Numbered from the stretch's first letter, positions 37,583-50,489 are shown. The stretch: DNA of 64,000 nucleotides from Microbotryomycetes sp. JL201 (GCA_033819885.1 JAQYUZ010000003.1:496001-560000); one strand, 5' to 3'. The notes: generated by a model from the sequence alone, not told the origin. Translations and numbers: made by a program.

Positions 37583-39576
37583 TCAATCGACGTCGAGAGT
37601 GTCGACTGTACCAAAATTCAAAAAGAACGATCTAAACAGCTCTTGCAGATACGCCATGTCTTTTGTGCCAGCAGTCTCTCGAATCGAGTGCATGCTCAGC
37701 TGCGGACATCCAATGTCGACCGTGCGCAACCCAATCTTGCTCACGAGCGGGCCAACTGTCGAGTTTGACATTGTCAGCAGCATCCTCGAGGCTCCCTTTC
37801 GCGGAGACAACTCACTAGTAGAGCCACATGCCATGTCGTTGCGGACTTCGTATTCTTGCAAAGGCACTTGAGCCATTGCTGCCACTCGCCTCAGCAGGAA
37901 CGTCGTCTGAGCCGTTGATGCATACCTGCTCCAGAACAAAGTCAGTCGCCACTCGCATAAACGCTTTCAATCCAGCTCGCCTTTGCTTGGCATTTGTCTT
38001 GATGGCTGGGCCAGAGTTGATCAATGGGCGGTGCATTTCCTCGTGCTTCTCCATGAAAGAAGGATGAATCGAGTGACCCATGTCCGTGCTGCACGTCGAG
38101 GTCAGCAGTCTGAGCCAGCAGCTTCGTGTGACAAATTTCCCATCTGCTGCCTCACCTGAGCAAGAAACTACGCGACAATGTTCTCTGGTACGCCTCTGCT
38201 TCGCTGTCGGCGTCCGCCTTGAGCGCCACAGCCACGCGCTCGATCGTCGCTTCAATAAAGTTCGATTCGGCGCCAAAGGCAGACACGGATCCGATTTCTT
38301 CGTGATCAAACAAGGCGATCATGCTCACTCGACCATCAGCGCCAACATCCGCAGACTCTGTCGCTGCAATCAAACCTTCGACCGCGGCGAAGGATGAAAA
38401 CAAGTTATCGAGACGAGGCGAAAAGATGAACTCGTCCAGAGCTCCACCAATCGTGGACGGCTGGACATCGAAGAGCGAAAGCTCAAAGTCGTGAATCTGA
38501 CTGGGTGAAACTTCCGAGCCGAGATTCTTGGAAAGTGCTTTGGCCAGAGTGTGCATCAGAATAGCTGAGAAAAGAAACACACGATGAGTCGGTTTCGGGG
38601 CTGAGTGGGCAAGCAAGGGTGAGCACTCACGATGATGGTGAGTCGTGATAGCGAGCGGGTCCGCAAACTCGACTTCCTGAGCAGTGGATGTCTCGGATGC
38701 AAAAGTTTCATTCAGAGCTTTTGACGCCAATGCGAGAATTGGAACTTGCTGAGTCTCTGGATTGTAGTTCATCTTTTCGCTCTGCGTGCGGTCTAGATGA
38801 ATTGCCAGTGTCGGCATGCGCAAGATTGGCTCGCGATGGAGCACAAGGTGGGAGGAGAAAGTCTTGTCTGCTCCTGATCCGGGCTGGTAGTCATTGCCCG
38901 TCAGATCGTTATTGCTTCAGGCTCTGAAAACTTGCACGAACCGAGCTCAAGGTGACGCGGCCTGCAATGCCGAGATCTCGATCGAGCCACGTTGCCCAGA
39001 TTCCGCCACCACTGCCAGATTGAACAATATCAACTTGTACTCTCTGGCTTACCGTTGCCCTTCAGCCTTACTAGGTCTCGACACCAACTTCTGCAAATCC
39101 GGCCTTTTCTCGCTTCGAGACTGGCTTGACGATGAACCTGGGCGAGTCGGTGTGGCAGCTGCAGATGAAATGGATAGATTTGACCGATGATGAGCCTTGT
39201 GCACGCACTGCCGATAGTGCAACCTTTGACTTACCCCACAATCGACATGCCGAGCGTGGCGGCATCGACTTTTTGTGGCACTGTGAACGCGATGATGCTG
39301 CTCTGGTTGCGAGTGACAAAATATTTGCCTCCATGCTTGAGCTTGCCGTGCTGCCACGAGTCGCGCTCGTGCAGGCGAGTAAAGCCACTCGCCTCGAGGC
39401 CTGTTGGCCCGTCGCCGCCCACATGTCAGCAGCAGACCTCGGGCAGGGTTAGAGGAGCAGGAGAGCTCACGAGCAACACTTTCGTGTACGGCATGGAACG
39501 GTGTGGGCGCATTATTGACAAACTCGATGAAGCGGCGCGCCGGCTCGAGTCTCGCACTGTCCACGCTCTGCACCAT
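37583..39576 (-). CDS. APE4: Aspartyl aminopeptidase (M18)
   Basis: Nine exons (39471-39576, 39235-39400, 39072-39158, 38938-39011, 38631-38867, 38156-38564, 37981-38088, 37816-37925, 37583-37755) give 489 aa. Cytosolic zinc aminopeptidase removing N-terminal Asp/Glu; yeast Ape4 is also a cargo of the Cvt pathway. Ligand and active-site blocks are intact: GCHTDSP (His), [19 protein letters not shown] near the regulatory loop, [77 protein letters not shown]. The intron at 37926-37980 must use a GC donor (GCGAGC); reading through it destroys the [13 protein letters not shown] block. It shares a 187-bp divergent promoter with the dipeptidase gene. Confidence 0.94.
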
Positions 39577-39763
39577 ACGCAAGGACGCCGTGGCACGCAG
39601 CGCGGACTAGATTATTTAGTATCAATGTTGACACTGGGATGCTTTGGCGACTGTAATGTGCGCCGGACTGACCATCATGCGGTTGATGAAAGAGGCCCGA
39701 GCTCAAACCACACGGCTTGAGCACGCGGTCGCCCTCGACCGCCACGCGCCACGCCTCGGACGG

Positions 39764-41413
39764 ATGGCCCTCAACACAAAGCTGCACTTGCCCGGCGCCG
39801 TATCATCGTCACTGCCGTTTTATGCAACCCAACGTAGCGAGCCGAGCCGCTGGCGTCATGCGATTACTCTGGCCGCTGTCTTGATGGTCGCCTACGTCGC
39901 CCCAACTGGGCAACAACGTAAGCTGCGGCTCATTACGCAAGAACAAGCGACTCGACACTGGCATCCCGGAGAGCTCATGCGCCTCAGCCTGCCTCAACCG
40001 TGTCAATTTGACTCATCCAGGCACTGTTGCAGTCGTGGCCACCGATGTCTCGTAATTTCGACTAAGCTTCAACTGACTATGTGCCTGGCTCCGGCTTCAA
40101 TGCAGTCCAAACAAGCCTGAGTTCGACAGTCGACCACCTCAGATGGCTCCTCACTCCCCTGCCAAAAGATCCACATGCTCGCGCTCGTGCGCTGTTGCGC
40201 AAGAGTCCAATCATAGATAGTCACATCGACCTTGGTATCCTTGTACGAGAAAAATACCAAAATCAGCCACAACGCGTAGATTTAGCCTCTCCGGAGTTCT
40301 ACGGACATGTCACCATTCCAGCACTCAAGAAGGGCCTTGTCGGAGGCTTCGCATGGAGTGTGTATGTCGCATGCCCAGAAGACAGCGATTGGCCCGCAGA
40401 CAATACCGGCAACTTTTCGCAACCCTCTTTCAGGGTCCGAGACACGCTCGAGCAGTTTGACATTAGCAAGATTCTAATCGACAAGTATCCAGAGACTTTC
40501 AAGCTCGTCAAGACTGAAAAGGAATGGAGGCAAGCTGCCCGAGAGGGCAAGGTGGCATCTTTTTTTGGAGTCGAAGGCGGACATCAGCTAGGCGCCTCGC
40601 TTTCGACTCTACGGCTGTATTATGAGCTCGGCGCGCGTTACGTTACCTTGACACATACTTGTAATAGCCCGCTGGCAGACACATGCGGCTACGAGGGCTC
40701 GCCTGTTCCAAAGCGTTGGGGCGGATTGTCTCCTTTCGGAGAATTGGCAATCAAAGAAATGAACAGGTGAGCTTGACAAGTCTCTCTGGGGTGCACCTTG
40801 GCTAAGTGCAAAGACGATCAGGCTAGGAATGATGGTCGACGTTTCGCATACCTCGCCAGAGTCCGCATCACAAGCGCTATCTTTGTCGAAAGCGCCAGTC
40901 ATCTTCTCTCATTCAAATGCTCGTGCCGTGCATCGACATGTGCGCAACGTGCCAGATCATATTCTTGCACGCTTCTCCCGGATCGGCAAGGCCGACAGTG
41001 ACATACCCGGCGGTGACGCCATCATCATGTTGAACTTTTCACCCGATTTCGTTTCAGAGATTGGCGAAACGGGTGGAGTCAGAGCAAACATTAGCTTGCT
41101 GGCTGATCATGCGGACCACATCAAACGAGTCGCCGGCGCACAATACGTCGGTATCGGATCCGATTTTGATGGAATTCTCAAGACACCTGTTGGACTGGAA
41201 AACGTTTCAAAGTACCCGGATTTCATTGCCGAATTAATTCAGAGAGGGTGGACGGATGACGAGGTACGAGGGGTCGCAAGCGAAAATTGGCTGAGAGTGT
41301 GGAGAAAGGTCGAGGCAGTCAAGTACGCGCTACGTCACGAGAAACCATACACGGACATTTTTGAGCCTCGACTGGACGGCGACATGAAGCCGCGATGGCC
41401 TGGCGATCAATGA
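39764..41413 (+). CDS. Membrane dipeptidase (M19, renal dipeptidase family)
   Basis: Three exons (39764-39917, 40067-40766, 40822-41413) give 481 aa. An N-terminal anchor ([13 protein letters not shown], residues about 30-42) places the enzyme in the secretory pathway, facing outwards. The M19 metal site is complete: DSHIDL (His-x-Asp), GVEGGHQ (bridging Glu), VDVSHTS and SHSNAR (His), and GIGSDFDG (Asp). These enzymes cleave dipeptides; some fungal members act in secondary-metabolite pathways, but no such cluster is present here. Exon 1 was joined by phase ([15 protein letters not shown]). The downstream gene MTO1 converges 105 bp away. Confidence 0.9.
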
Positions 41414-41518
41414 TTTTCATGTAACTGTAGCAACCTTTTCATAGCAGACTTGTGATCATCGTCTTGTATAATTGCAACAACAGTGTTATGGCAGGGATAT
41501 TAATGAGCAGAACGAGGG

Positions 41519-44020
41519 TCATAGCCCTAGCGTGTCCGAGGGCGCAGAGTGAGCTGGTCTCAGATGCTTCATGAGTGCCGTGAGCGACGCAGGCGTGACA
41601 CCTTCCAGGCGCTTGGCTTGACCCTGCAGATGCACTTCGTTAGGGCTTCACGCTCAGCATGGAAGCTGATTAGCTCACCAGAGTGGTTGGTCGGTGCTCA
41701 GCCAAGCGCTGCCTTACTTCGGTCGAAAGACCAGGCAGGTTCGAATAATCCAGCTTGGGGTCGAGCAACAGGTTTTCATCTCGAAGAAATAAAGACACAT
41801 CGTGTTCTTGACGGATCACGAGTTGTTTGTACAACCCTTCGATGCGCAATCGCTCCTGTATTAGATGCGGAAGCTCATCCAGTCCAGGCACGAGCGGTAC
41901 CAGCCGGGCCATGTCTACGCCTTTGTAATGTAGCATGTCGAATGCGCTCCGTCGATGACCGTCTTGCTTGACTTCAAAACCTGCTCGATTCCAATGCTGT
42001 GGAGGCAGCTGAAACTCTTGCAAAAGTCTCATACCGTGGTCCAAGTCGCCCTTTGTCCTTTCGTATCGCCGCCACCTCACGTCAGACACAACCCCAGCTA
42101 GGCGGCCTTTGGCCGTCAACCTCAGATCAGCATTGTCGGGTCGAAGAGAGACGCGATACTCGCTGCGACTGGTAAACATGCGGTACGGCTCGTTGACGCC
42201 CTTGGTCACAAGGTCGTCAACGAGCACGCCGATGAAACCGTCGGCCCGACCGAGTATTAGTTGATCTCTGCCCTTGGCGGACAATCCAGCATTGATACCG
42301 GCCAAGACACCTTGCGCTGCGGCTTCCTCGTAGCCCGTGGTGCCGTTGATCTGGCCGGCAAGAAACAGACCCTGTGGCGTGCTTGTGTCAGTTTCGAGGG
42401 CGAAAATCAACTAAGCTTCCTGAAACACACCTTGATCCGCTTAGTCTCGAGAGTATGGAGCAGCTCACGTGGATCGACGTGATCGTACTCGACGCCGTAT
42501 CCTGGTTGCGTCATCTCAACGTTCTCGAGGCCGGGAATCGTCTTGAGCAGTTCGTATTGATGTTCGGCGGGCAAAGTGACGGAAATGCCGTTTGGGTAGA
42601 TCAGATCTGCGACAAGCATCATCAGAATGATCCGAGCCCAACAGCGTCAAGACTGACCGGAATCGTAGCCTTCAGGTTCGAGCCACACAGTGTGAGATAG
42701 CTTGTCTCCAAAGCGCAATACCTTGGACTCGATAGAGGGACAGTATCGCGGACCTTTGACTGTCTCACGCACGTGGATCGACTTGTGTATGTTCTCGCGC
42801 ACGACAGCGTGTGTTCTTTCGTTCGTGGCAGTTTGAAAACAAGAGATTTGGTTGTCCTGCACATTACCACGCATTAGGAACAATTCGCGCCTAAGTTTGG
42901 CAAAGACTCTACCTGATTCCGGACGCTTTCATTCACGAACGAGAACGGACTTGCAGGATCGTCGCCAACTTGCTCGCCTAGTCCTCGAAAGTCAATGCTC
43001 GACTTTCTCAGCCGAGGCGGCGTGCCGGTCTTGAGACGCGCCAGCTCAAAGCCAGCCTCCCGCAGAGACCTTGAAAGCGAGTGTGCAGCAGGCTCATTGA
43101 TTCTGCCGAATGGCGTCGTCTCGAGACCAATGTGAATCTCGCCACCGAGAAACGTGCCTGTCGCGATGACAATAGCCTTGCAAGGGATTATTTGGCCGTC
43201 CTCTGTGCATCCCGAGAGTCAAAGTCGTCACCTTTAGGCAAAACAAACACGCATGCTCACCCAATCGCAATCCAGTGATCCGTCGATCGCCACCATCTTC
43301 TGGCGCCGACAAAACGACGTCGCTGACGCTTGCCTTGAGGATATTGAGATTTGGGAAAGTCGAAAGAATATGTTGCATGCTCCTTTTGTAGAGTTTGCGA
43401 TCGATTTGAGCCCGCGGTCCCTACAGACGCAAAAAGGTTAATCGGCCAGCGCGCAGAACGAGCTCGTTTGTCTCACGAAGACAGCTGGCCCTTTGCTCCG
43501 ATTCAGCATGTGGAACTGAATGCCAGCATCGTCTGCACATGGCAGTTGTCAGTCGACGGCCGTCGAACACACTCAACTCTGAAACTCACCACAGATCTTG
43601 CCACACAAGCCATCGAGAGCGTCGACTTCTCGCACAAGTGTCCCTTTGCCGACCCCTGAGCAGTTGAAACATGATCAGATCCCTCTGGTGCACATGCAAT
43701 CAACCCGCTGGAGTGCTGCAGAAATCTTTCGTAGGCTCACCTCCAAAGCTCGGGTTGCAGCTCATCTCGCCAATCGTGTCGAGTCGCTGAGTTACGAGGC
43801 ACGTCTTTGCACCTGCACGAGCTGCTGCTGCTGCTGCTTCACACCCTGCGTGGCCGCCGCCAATCACGAGAACGTCGACAGCCGAACCGAGTCGAACCGA
43901 CTCGGCCGCTGTCGCCAGACTTCGCCTGTAGGCGACATGAAGACCAGCAGTCGGAATCAAGTTTGTCGCATTCGCTGTGACTGGGCCGATTGCTCGCCTG
44001 AAGGCTGTTCGCCGTAGCAT
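41519..44020 (-). CDS. MTO1: Mitochondrial tRNA modification enzyme MTO1/MnmG
   Basis: Nine exons (43741-44020, 43590-43655, 43477-43532, 43261-43420, 42913-43202, 42658-42856, 42431-42606, 41679-42371, 41519-41623) give 674 aa. FAD enzyme that, with Mss1/GTPBP3, makes carboxymethylaminomethyl-uridine at the wobble position of mitochondrial tRNAs. A basic N-terminus ([12 protein letters not shown]) fits a mitochondrial presequence. Then come [15 protein letters not shown] (FAD-binding GxGxxG), [69 protein letters not shown] and LRPDNAD. The C-terminal helices ([22 protein letters not shown]) are intact. The bacterial GPAVRGPRAQ segment here reads GPAVFGPRAQ across a phase-0 intron. Confidence 0.94.
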
Positions 44021-44159
44021 CGAATGCGGACAAGGCAATAAAGCAAAGTTCAAAGCGAAAACACACAACATGGATTGCAAACATATTATATGAATTGAAC
44101 AATTGCTTTGGTGCATAGTTCAAGTATAGACACTGGAGCAATTTGATTGCGATTTGAAA

Positions 44160-47100
44160 TTACCGAACCTCCTTCAATCGGAGGACTACTGTCGCGGTGA
44201 GCAACAAGGCAAAGCCAATGATGAACGCCATCATAACGAGGATATCGCTGATGCATAAAAAAAAAGGATGAGCTGGAGTGTCATCAGACCGAGCCGGCAA
44301 ACGGCCCTCACCGATAGTAAGCATTCGATTTGAAACCGAACAGGATGTCCATGATGAGCGCAGCAGATACAGAGACTTGAACACCTTGCAACGAATCGTT
44401 GATCATGAGGCCACTTGACACTTCGTTGACCGTAAGCGCCTCCAAACAATACTTGAGCGGAGCGATCCACTGTGGTCGTCTGTCAACACGAATTGTTCTA
44501 GGCAGGTCAAGGCTCGAAGGCTCACCTGGAGCCAACGCAACACGGCAGGAATCGAGCCAAGATTGACTACAGAACGAGCTTGTCAGCTTTCCATCAAAGG
44601 ATCGTCGCAGGTCAACGTACCGAAGAAACCAGCGTAGGCCATTTGGAACAAGTTCAGTCTGTGGAGTAACACTCTTGAGTCAGCCGTGCATCGTACAGCT
44701 GACGCGGAACAGACTGACACTGCAGAGATTAGGATGGCGATACCAGCCTCGACGTTCGCGGCGAGCAGCAGGTTCCACAAAACGGTTGCGATGTTGAAGA
44801 GTACGAGCATGAGCAAGAATTTGAAAAACTGCGCCGCAGCCGGTGTCAAACCGACCATCCAACTGTTTCAATCGGCCGTTAGTAAGCAGCAGCGCGACGG
44901 TCGTAGAAGCGACTGACTAGACGATGCACGAGACAATGATTGTTGGAATGACGCGCAATGGAATGATGTCAAAAAGCACACGCGAAGCCAGCCAAGGCAG
45001 TGGCGCGTACAGAGCGTTTGATCGTTCACGCAGGTAAAGCAACTTTACGGTGGCAAAGTTGGACAATGCCGACAAGGACGAGAACGCAAGCAACGAGCCA
45101 AGGAAGAAGAGACTGCCGACTCGAGATTGGAAGCCTCCGATGGTTGTATCCACTTGATAGTAAATACCGCCTACAAAGAGGCCAACGAGAGCCGAAACGA
45201 CGATGTGCATAGTCTATTGACGAGCTAGCTGATCAGCATCCGAGCCAGCTCCGGAATACGAACAACGTACGGCCGAAGTCCAATCACGCTTGAGGTTGAG
45301 CATTTCGCGCTGAGCCAGCACTTCGAATTGAGTAAACATAGTCGCTGGCGAGCGCCGATCGATCTTGAGAGAACTCGACTCGGAAGCGGGCGAGAGCTTA
45401 TGGACTGCGTGTTCCTCCGAGCCTGCTTTGCTAGACGTCGAAGGTTCATGTGGAGAAAGAACGGTCTCTGATGCTATGTCGAGCAGATCTACCGGATCCG
45501 GTGTGTTAGCAACTGACAGGCCGCGAAAGACGTCGCCGCTTACGGTCTGCAGGATTCCAGTCGGCTGGTACAGGACGGCCTCGCGCGGCGAAATGGGCTT
45601 TGACATTGTCCAGTGGACCATTGTACAGCAGGTGACCGCCTCGTCCCAACAGAATGACTTGATCGAACATGTGATAAGCTTGCGAGCTCGGAGCATGAAT
45701 CGTCTGAGACAACGAATGCAAATTCAGCGATTAGTGTGGATTTGTCAATGATTACACGCACTGTGATCACTGTTGTAGGTCTGCCATGGCTGGAACTTGT
45801 CAGATTCTTGAGCACCTGAACAACGCGCATTGCAGATGTCGAGTCGAGGCCTGAGGGGCGCGCCATCAGGGATGCACGGGGTAAAACATCGATTACGGAA
45901 CACGAACCTGATGTCGGCTCATCGCAGATGAGCACCGCTGGAGCAGCAAGTAATTCCAGACCAATGCTCAGGCGTCTTCGCTCGCCTCCCGATATGCCCC
46001 TGCGCTCTGTGTTGCCAATTCTCGAGTCGGCAACATCTTGCAAGCCCAACTGTTGGAGGATCTCAAACACTCGTTCACTTGACGAAGGGGGCTGGGTCAG
46101 AATGTGCTCTTCGTCCGAACTGTCGCACTCACGCCTTGGCTTCCTTCGACACTGTTTCCGGCATTTTGAGTTCGGCGGCAAACATCATAGCTTCTCGAAC
46201 AGTACTTGTCGCAGGAAGTACGTCATGCTGATCTACGAACCCAAGCGATATCTTTTGCGTGTCGACACCGCTCGGGTCCAAGAACTGAACTGTGCCTGAT
46301 TGCTCGCCGCTCTTCCGTTTGCCTGCAAGAATATCGACGAACGTCGATTTGCCAGCGCCTGTAGGACCAAGAATGGCGCATAATCCTCCGTCCACCTCGC
46401 CTGAGAGCTCGTCAAGCAAGACTCGTCCGTCATTCTTTTTGCCGATGAAAGCTTTGCGATGTGCGGGCAGAACGTAGCCAAGACGGTGCCACCGTACAGC
46501 AATCGGTCCACCCACTTTTTCTGTAATGGCCGATGAGCGGCCTCGTCGGGCTCGACGCTGACCAAGCCAGCCGAGAAGGACAAGCGCCAAGCAAAGAAGG
46601 ATGATGGCGCCGAGCACCGAGAGACCTGCGATGACGCCGCCGCTCAATCCGCCTCCACCACTCTGTGTCGATGCACTTGCTGTGCTGGTCACTTCGGCAA
46701 TCGCAGTCTGTCTCACGCATTCTCCGTGCGTGCAACTAGACAAAGCAAGTCCGTTCTGGCCAAAGAGGGTTTGCAAGACCGACTGCTTGAACGAGCAACT
46801 CTGGCCAGCGGCGTCGCAAGACACAGAGATAGGTCCGGCGAGACCGTTGATTGTACCGCTAATGTCGAGAGCACCGCCACCGCAGAAGGCTGTGCCAGGA
46901 ATGCACGTACACCTGCATGCGCTGTCAGGGTGAATACGTGAAAGAAAGCATGGCTTTGCACTCACCGCAATTCTGGACACTGCCAGTCCACTGTTGTACC
47001 GCTGGTGGATGTCGAGTTCGTCTGGCTGCAGCCGCTACCGGCGCAGAAGAATTGTTCTGTCAGGGTGGTATTACCCGAAGCGGCGCTGTACCACAACTGT

Positions 47101-47700
47101 GCATTCATGGTCGCATTGCCCGAAGTCGACGGATATACGCTGAGGTCTGGCCTCATTGTATTTTGAAAAGTCAATGTGGTCGTGCCCGAGAAGACACTCT
47201 GAAGGGTCGGGTTCTGGAAGGGTGAGAAATCTCAGCGGGCGTCATGGTGGGGGTCGACGAGGGAGCAGGCGTACAACAACATTACAAGAAGTGTAACCTT
47301 CTGTGAAGACGTATGCGCCGGTGTTGAGCACAATGTCATTGAAGCGAGCGTCGGTAACGCCACTCGAGCCCAGGGCGGCAGTGCACGCTCCCACGTTCTG
47401 AGGCACGTTGCACGTCGGCCCAGTCCATCCAGCTGTGCACTGAGAGCCACAGCCTTGTGTGCCGGTGCCTGTCCAGAGCGGTCTCGAGCTTGGCGGGTTG
47501 ATCAAAGCGTTGCCGCACGCGAGCTGCGTGCAGTCCGGACCGCCCAGTCCCGACGGACAGTCACAGGCCGAGCCAGACAGAGCGCCATAGTTTGAGCATT
47601 GCTGTTGCTGAGCGCTGACGAAGGCTGCACTAGCCATGGCGACGAGTGCTGTGGCCATGCGCCAAGGCCGCCATGGCGTGCCCGTGCTGCTCATGCGCAT
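44160..47700 (-). CDS. ADP1: ADP1-type ABCG half-transporter with extracellular EGF-like region
   Basis: Thirteen exons (47281-47700, 46966-47213, 46133-46912, 45908-46077, 45762-45850, 45544-45703, 45271-45488, 44918-45213, 44719-44862, 44621-44658, 44526-44566, 44312-44469, 44160-44247) give 949 aa. Signal peptide, then a Cys-rich EGF-like ectodomain (CDCPSGLGGPDC, CGSQCTAGWTGPTC), one transmembrane helix (GVIAGLSVLGAIILL), a nucleotide-binding domain (GPTGAGKST Walker A, ISGGERRRLSI signature, LICDEPTSGLD Walker B, TIHAPSS H-loop) and a six-helix membrane domain. This is the layout of yeast Adp1. The substrate is unknown. The first donor (GTTGTT at 47280) is unusual but is the only one in phase. 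Confidence 0.88.
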
Positions 47701-47971
47701 CTGAATCGGTTCGCTTGGCAGTCTCGGCGGCAGCGAGTCAAGTGTACAAGGATATGTGAATGTCGTGTTTGCTGGTGTGATCGAGTCGCCGTGCGCCGAG
47801 GAGCTGGCAGTTTTGTTTTGGCTCGACTGTTACGACGGGAGAGAAGCGCAGGCGCAAACCGATACTTTTATTTGTGGAGCGCGCGAGCGCGCGGGCGAGA
47901 AAGGGTCGACTGATCGACGCGGCTGCTCGCACACCTCTCTCCTGCCCTTGTCCTCCCAGCCTATCGCCGTC

Positions 47972-49137
47972 ATGTTCTCATCTCTCGCATCCTTTGTCGC
48001 CACGCTCGCCATCGTCGGCGTCGTGGCTCCTGAGCACGTTGTCGCGCAGAGCTCGGCCGGCACGGCCTTGCCCCCCTCGGCCTCGTCGCTCCCCGGCTGC
48101 GCTATCACATGCAGTGAGTCGCTGCCGTCTCGCGACACTATAGAGTGTGCACGCCCAGCGCAATCCAAGCCCTCTTCCGCCTCACACGCTGTCTCAGCGG
48201 TTCAGCACGTTCCGTGCATTGCAGCTTGGAACTGCGGTCCCGAGAACCCTTCGGCCCCACACCTCGTCATTCGACACGAATTGACATGCAATACTCGATT
48301 CGGGCACTATCACCACCAAGTCTTGCTATCGCCCCCTAGCGCCGTGCGCTGACCTGGCTGCGAACTTGACAATCGGCAACAGTCCGTTCGAGCGCACCCG
48401 AGCTGACTGTTCATCCAACACTTCCTTCTAGCCTTGAGCTCGCTGCCTGGCACTGCCTGCGCCCAGTACGGCGTCTCCAACACGACTTGCATCTGTACCG
48501 ACCAGCAATTCCAGTTGGCTGTAAGTCTCGCAACCCCTGAGCATCACGAGGCGAGTGGCAAACTAATTTGATCTCCTTTTGTTCAGTTCTACGACTGCCA
48601 GTCCCGAAGCAAGTCTTGTCCTCGCCCCGGATAGAGACTCGTTTCAACTGACAGCGAATATCCTCAGCTTGCTCGCAGACCGAGTTGCAGGCCGCCTTGG
48701 CATTCGGCGCGCAGACTTGCTCCGCTAACGGCACCCCTATCAACACGTCCGTGACGCCCTCTGGCTGTGAGTCAACAGAAATCAACAGCTTGAGTGTCCA
48801 ACACTGACGCTGCTCGGATCCAGTCTCGGGTTCCGCCACTGGTTCTGCTACCGCCAGCGGCTCCTCCGCTGCCTCGTCCGGCTCGTCTGCAGCTTCTGCT
48901 TCCGGCTCATCTGCAGCAGCTTCGTCTGGCTCGTCATCTGCCTCGCGCGCCTCGTCTGCTTCGTCCGCGCCTGCCGCCTCAAACTCGGCCCCAGCTTCAG
49001 GCGCCGCCTCGGGTTCCGCGCCTTCGGCCTCGGCGCCGACTTCGCCAGCCAGCAAGGTCGAGATTGGCACACGCAGCTACGCCGCTGTCGGCTTGACTGC
49101 CATCGCTCTCGTTGGCGGACTTCGTCTCTTGTTCTAG
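47972..49137 (+). CDS. CFEM-domain GPI-anchored cell-surface protein
   Basis: Five exons (47972-48113, 48432-48520, 48587-48608, 48668-48766, 48824-49137) give 221 aa. Signal peptide (MFSSLASFVATLAIVGVVA), one CFEM domain with all eight cysteines (LPGCAITC, LPGTACAQYG, NTTCICTD, DCQSRTCSQTELQ, QTCSANG), a long Ser/Ala-rich stalk and a hydrophobic C-terminus (GLTAIALVGGLRLLF) typical of GPI attachment. CFEM proteins of several fungi bind haem and relay iron at the wall; others act in adhesion. The Asp seen in haem-binding CFEMs may be the TD after CIC. Exon 3 is 22 nt and is followed by a GC-donor intron (48609-48667, GCAAGT). Intron 1 is 318 nt, by far the longest in the window. Confidence 0.88.
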
Positions 49138-49280
49138 ACAGCTCGCTTTCCGTACAAGTCAAAAAGTGTGATCCGTTCGGCTCCAGCACAAAAGTCATAT
49201 TTCAGACATGGGCGCTACGATAGAGAGTCTCTTCAGGTTCCCGAGTGTTGACATTGAGTTGACGCGTGGCAATGAGGGCT

Positions 49281-50294
49281 TTATGCCTTTAGTTCTCCTG
49301 ATGCAATTTGCTCAAACACTTGCTCGAACGTGTCTGTCTCTTGCGCCCCGGAAATTGCGAGCTTGCCTGCAGCGCGAACATGAAAATGAGTTAGCTTGAA
49401 CGTCTGAGCCGATGTAAGGAAGCTCTGTTGCCTCACCATTCAAGATTGTAAAGGGGACGCCCGAAATGCCTCGCATCTGGGCGCGTTTGATGCCCTCATC
49501 GACTTCTTTCTTGAGCTCGTCAGATTTGAGAAACGCCAAAGCCTGTCCAACAGACCGGTCATGGTCAGCTGGCGCAATGATGTGCATCCGGACGAGCTTG
49601 AACGTACCTCGTCCTTTGTCATGATGCCTGCGGTCTCGGCATCACGCGCGAGCAGCTCGTGCGAGCCAACGTCACCTTCCTCCTCGAAATACGTCTTGAA
49701 CAATCTGGAAAGAGTCGACTATTTGTCAGCAGCCGCGGACGTCTCGAGCTTCCTCGAGGTGGCGACTTCTAACCTTTCCGTAAACCGGAGCTGTCCTTGT
49801 TCTCCCTTCAACGACCGGGCTTTTTCGATCAAACGATGACTGTCACGAGTGTTGCTAACATTGCCTCCATATGAAAAATTGATACCGACGCCCTTTCCAC
49901 GCTCAGCCATGGCTTTTTCCATAGCCTCGATACGCGACGCATCTCCAAACTTTTTCCGATACATCTCACGCTTGTTTAGACCGGGAGAAGTTGGCAATGT
50001 CGGATCAAGTTCAAAGGGTGCCATCTTGATGCTAAAGTCCAGTGGCAAGTTCTTGGCCTTTGTGCGGTCTATCGCCTCGGTAATGCGCTTGTATCCGATG
50101 TAGCAGAACGGACAGATAGAGTCGGAAGTGATCTGTTACAGAATTTGTGAAGCGCATAAATCATAGCTCAGCTCGACGCTGCTTGATGGGCAGATGGGAT
50201 TGTTGAGACGATGACGTCGCAATGGTCAAGACTCCTAGCATGTAGCGCTCACCTCAATCTCGACGGGAATACGTTGCTGAGCAGCTGTCGACAT
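49281..50294 (-). CDS. DSBA-like thioredoxin-fold oxidoreductase (FrnE-like)
   Basis: Five exons (50253-50294, 49774-50132, 49608-49704, 49437-49542, 49281-49366) give 229 aa. Thioredoxin-fold protein of the DSBA/2-hydroxychromene-2-carboxylate isomerase superfamily, FrnE branch. The active-site SICPFCYIG lies at the N-terminus (a CxxC pair), an inserted helical domain follows (GVGINFSYGGNVSNTRDSHRL; EEEGDVGSHELL), and the cis-Pro loop GISGVPFTILNG is near the C-terminus. A dithiol oxidoreductase role is inferred. No signal peptide, so probably cytosolic. A 26-base A run (T on this strand) sits about 100 bp upstream. Confidence 0.88.
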
Positions 50295-50389
50295 TGTGCG
50301 CAACAATGGCGAGAGTCGCGTTCTGAGCATACAAGAGGATGCGTATTCAGCGTTCGGGCTTGGCCGACGGCTTGCTGACAAAGCTTTCC

Positions 50390-50415
50390 AAAAAAAAAAA
50401 AAAAAAAAAAAAAAA
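50390..50415. repeat. Homopolymer run of 26 A
   Basis: Uninterrupted A on the plus strand between the start of the DSBA-like gene and the 3' end of the homeodomain gene; both run on the minus strand, so it reads as a poly(T) tract in the promoter of the DSBA-like gene. dA:dT tracts exclude nucleosomes in fungal promoters. No target-site duplication or element body is attached. Confidence 0.9.
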
Positions 50416-50489
50416 GATTGGACTGGACTGTGCAACAACAAAATCAAAAGAGCCAGACATCTATCTAAACATGTGTATCATCGTGTCAT

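Noticed and set aside
48411-49070. Long minus-strand open frame (219 codons) opposite the CFEM gene
   Set aside because: It mirrors the Ser/Ala-rich stalk codons of the CFEM gene and reads as a Glu/Ala/Asp low-complexity shadow; no start context or family match.
50390-50415. Poly(A) run as the tail of a retrotransposon or processed pseudogene
   Set aside because: No coding relic upstream and no flanking duplication; it fits a promoter dA:dT tract.
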